A stretch of DNA of 64,000 nucleotides from CAWCDJ01 sp963796675 (GTDB lineage Bacteria; Acidobacteriota; Terriglobia; Bryobacterales; Bryobacteraceae). Numbering within the stretch: position 1 is the stretch's first letter; each line of letters begins with the position of its first letter. The position numbers were made by a program, and so were the translations under genes. Shown here piece after piece: positions 62,331 to 64,000 of this stretch. The notes beneath the pieces were generated by a model. That model saw only the letters and a list, made by a program, of their open reading frames with translations. It made no database searches and was not told the DNA's origin. The stretch covers positions 310,001-374,000 of the forward strand of contig CAWCMS010000013.1 of assembly GCA_963796675.1 (NCBI GenBank), read 5' to 3'.

Positions 62331-62942
62331 ATGCGCCTCGCCCTGTTCTGCGCGGTGTTGACGATCTTGCTGGCCACGACGGCACCAGCCGAATCGGTCG
62401 CGCCCTCCCGGGAGCTGACCGTGGTGCTCGATTTCCGCGGACTGCATTCCGCTCCCGCCGTCACCGCCATGGAACGCGAGACCGAACGCATCCTGGGCAG
62501 CGCCGGCATCCACCTCGATTGGCGCACCAAAGGCGGTTCGCCCGCCGAGACTTCCGGAGCCCTGGTGTTAGTCCGCTTCAACGGCAGGTGCATCCTCGAA
62601 CCGGTGGGCTACCTGTTTGATGAACGCGGTCCGCTGGCCTACACCTACGCGACCGACGGACAAGTGCAGCCCTTCAGCGAAGTCGCCTGCGACCAGGTCG
62701 TATCCTCCGTCCGCCTGGGAATGCTCCCCGGCGATTACTCCCATGCCGACCAGTTTTTCGGCCGCGCCCTGGGCCGCGTGGTGGCGCATGAGTTAGTTCA
62801 TATTCTTACCGGCGAGTCCACGCACGCCAGGGAAGGCGTGGCGCGCAAAGGCCTTTCTCCCGACCGCCTGGTAGCTCCCATCCTCAATCTGCAGCCCGAG
62901 GATATCCAACGTATCCGTTCGTCCCTTCAATCGGCCCGATAA
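62331..62942 (+). CDS. secreted HExxH-motif protein, putative zinc metallopeptidase
   Basis: 203 aa. Signal peptide MRLALFCAVLTILLATTAPAE. Residues 28-70 form a small alpha/beta unit (VVLDFRGLHSAPAVTAMERETERIL read over 31-55, GIHLDWRT). The C-terminal part carries VVAHELVHILTGESTH: His153, Glu154 and His157 of HExxH, with His165 a candidate third ligand (H-E-x2-H-x7-H), a spacing unlike that of standard metzincins (x5). The small size and DQVVSSVRLG segment resemble Acidobacterial proteins described only as hypothetical. Divergent from trxB. Confidence 0.7.
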   Translation: MRLALFCAVLTILLATTAPAESVAPSRELTVVLDFRGLHSAPAVTAMERETERILGSAGIHLDWRTKGGSPAETSGALVLVRFNGRCILEPVGYLFDERGPLAYTYATDGQVQPFSEVACDQVVSSVRLGMLPGDYSHADQFFGRALGRVVAHELVHILTGESTHAREGVARKGLSPDRLVAPILNLQPEDIQRIRSSLQSAR

Positions 62943-63169
62943 ATTTTATTGATTCGACAACCCCTGGGACCGCTGATAGAGTTCATCTGACTGCGGATTC
63001 CCGCCCGTGTAGGCGCAGTTCTGCTCCTGGTGGCGAGCGCACAGACCCTAGTCGCGAATGCCTGCTGGCTCGGGAACCGGCCGCGCTCGATCGTTCCAAC
63101 CTCCTGTTCCCCGACGCCCCGTGACCCTTGGCCGCCCGGCCTGTCCGAACAATTCCTTGAGGAGGGAAA

Positions 63170-64000
63170 ATGGACGCCATTCTTACCGATCAACAGATGA
63201 GAGACTTAGTAAGCCGGGGCTTTTCGCGCCGTGCTTTCGGCCGCATCGCCTCCATGATTGCCGGCGCGGGCGCTCTGCCCTTTTTTAACGAGCCCGCCCT
63301 GGCGCAGCTCTCCGCGGTCCGAAATATGCCTCCGGACGCAGTTAAAATCAACGCCAACGAGAATCCTCTGGGCCCGTGCGCCGAGGCCCGCGCCGCCATC
63401 CAGGCCATCCTGCCCAACGGCGGCCGCTACATGTATGAAGAGACTTTCTCGATGCAGGAAACCATGGCCGAGATGGAAAGCCTGAAGCCGTCGTACGTGC
63501 ACCCGTATGCGGGATCGAGCGCACCGCTCCACCAGTCCGTCCTGGCGTTCACCTCTCCCACTAAGCCGTTTGTTACCGCTGACCCCGGATACGAAGCGGG
63601 CGAGCGTGCGGCGAAGTTCATCGGCTCCAAGGTGGTCCGCGTGCCTCTGACTAAGAGTTATGCGCACGATGTGAAGGCCATGGCCGCAGCCGATCCCAAT
63701 GCCGGCGTCATTTATGTCTGCAATCCGAATAACCCGACCGGCACACTGACTCCCCGGGAAGATATCGAGTGGCTGGTCGAAAACAAGCCGGCGGGCAGCA
63801 TTCTGCTGCTCGACGAAGCCTATATCCACATCGCAGGCGCACAGATGTGTTCGGACCTCGTCGCGAAAGACAAAGACATCGTCATTCTCCGCACCTTCTC
63901 GAAGATCTACGGCATGGCCGGACTACGCGCCGGCGCGGCGCTGGGCCGCCCTGAGTTGCTGCAAAAGATCCAGAGCTATTCGGCGGGCGCACTACCGATT
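63170..64000 (+). CDS. Tat-exported histidinol-phosphate-aminotransferase-like PLP enzyme, partial
   Basis: 277 codons in the window, open at the right edge. GAGGAGGG lies just before the ATG at 63170. The N-terminus is a twin-arginine signal (SRRAFGRIASMIAGAGALPF, cleavage near ALAQ). The aminotransferase class I/II core is HisC-like: NANENPLGPC, GSSAPLHQSVLAF, VCNPNNPTGTLTP, SILLLDEAYIHI and the Schiff-base lysine in RTFSKIYGMAGLRAG. True HisC enzymes are cytoplasmic; a Tat signal would let the protein fold with PLP inside and then act in the periplasm. Substrate unknown. Confidence 0.87.
   Translation, partial: MDAILTDQQMRDLVSRGFSRRAFGRIASMIAGAGALPFFNEPALAQLSAVRNMPPDAVKINANENPLGPCAEARAAIQAILPNGGRYMYEETFSMQETMAEMESLKPSYVHPYAGSSAPLHQSVLAFTSPTKPFVTADPGYEAGERAAKFIGSKVVRVPLTKSYAHDVKAMAAADPNAGVIYVCNPNNPTGTLTPREDIEWLVENKPAGSILLLDEAYIHIAGAQMCSDLVAKDKDIVILRTFSKIYGMAGLRAGAALGRPELLQKIQSYSAGALPI

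Noticed and set aside
1..64000. CRISPR array, tRNA/rRNA genes, insertion sequences, prophage
   Set aside because: No regularly spaced direct repeats, no cloverleaf or rRNA core sequences, and no transposase, integrase or phage structural motifs were found on reading both strands.

Overview
This 64 kb window is a GC-rich (by eye about 63-66%), densely coded bacterial chromosome segment. I place it in the Acidobacteriota, most likely Bryobacterales/Solibacter relatives. The markers are several families typical of that group: two VWFA-related Acidobacterial proteins (TIGR03436 type), a Solibacter-type C-terminal domain protein (TIGR03437 type), an ADOP-type orphan FtsX/MacB permease, a DUF1549/DUF1553 plus DUF1501 pair, a DUF2339 membrane protein, and many secreted hypotheticals. 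No rRNA, tRNA, CRISPR array, transposase or phage gene was seen.

Layout. 1-6.4 kb: minus-strand run of VWFA-like protein, secreted hypothetical, secreted alpha/beta hydrolase, sugar-porter MFS and class III aminotransferase. 6.6-10 kb: a DUF1549/DUF1553 and DUF1501 pair broken by many single-base indels. 10.4-12.6 kb: a compact LPXTG-protein / VWFA / class D-like sortase unit. 12.6-16.1 kb: a discoidin-GH2 exo-glycosidase, also frameshifted. 16.4-21.5 kb: a membrane protein, then an ECF sigma / anti-sigma / two secreted HEAT-repeat proteins operon. 22.4-25.9 kb: an exported amidase and two M24-like peptidases, the second lacking its catalytic half, followed by a compositionally odd repeat protein (25.9-27.7 kb). 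27.9-36.7 kb: ADOP permease, FG-GAP protein, radical SAM enzyme, TonB-like protein, JAMM-domain protein, GAF protein and Ycf48-like propeller. 36.8-42 kb: DUF192, enolase-superfamily dehydratase, glutaryl-CoA dehydrogenase, spermidine-synthase-like membrane protein. 42.1-45.1 kb: large Ig/BACON-like TIGR03437 protein. 45.2-48.7 kb: MCE/Mla lipid-transport operon (mlaE, mlaF, mlaD) ending in a YdjC-type deacetylase. 48.7-55.3 kb: P1 peptidase, DUF2339 protein, and a fused LplT-PlsC-acyl-ACP synthetase. 55.4-57 kb: sigma-54 activator. 56.9-60.9 kb: tightly overlapped operon of PqqD-like, HprK-like kinase, two GT2 and an NTP_transf_5-like protein. 60.9-64 kb: RidA, TrxB, an HExxH protein and a Tat-exported HisC-like aminotransferase running off the edge.

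Three signals stand out. (i) The PqqD/HprK-like/GT2/GT2/nucleotidyltransferase operon looks like a peptide- or glycan-modifying system with no obvious substrate gene. (ii) A family of fully base-paired intergenic palindromes: 30362-30449 and 45129-45201 share a multi-hairpin junction closed by GTGGG/CCCAC with compensatory changes; two other large palindromes are at 33392-33471 and 36751-36818. (iii) The LPXTG/sortase unit in a presumed diderm.

Caution: single-base indels disrupt at least six otherwise well-preserved genes (two at 7.1-9.8 kb, then 13.3-14.3 kb, 31.18 kb, 32.26 kb and 42.32 kb). Active-site motifs and flanking reading frames are intact, so many of these may be assembly errors rather than true pseudogenes. 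All family assignments are from motif recognition by eye; no database search was run.
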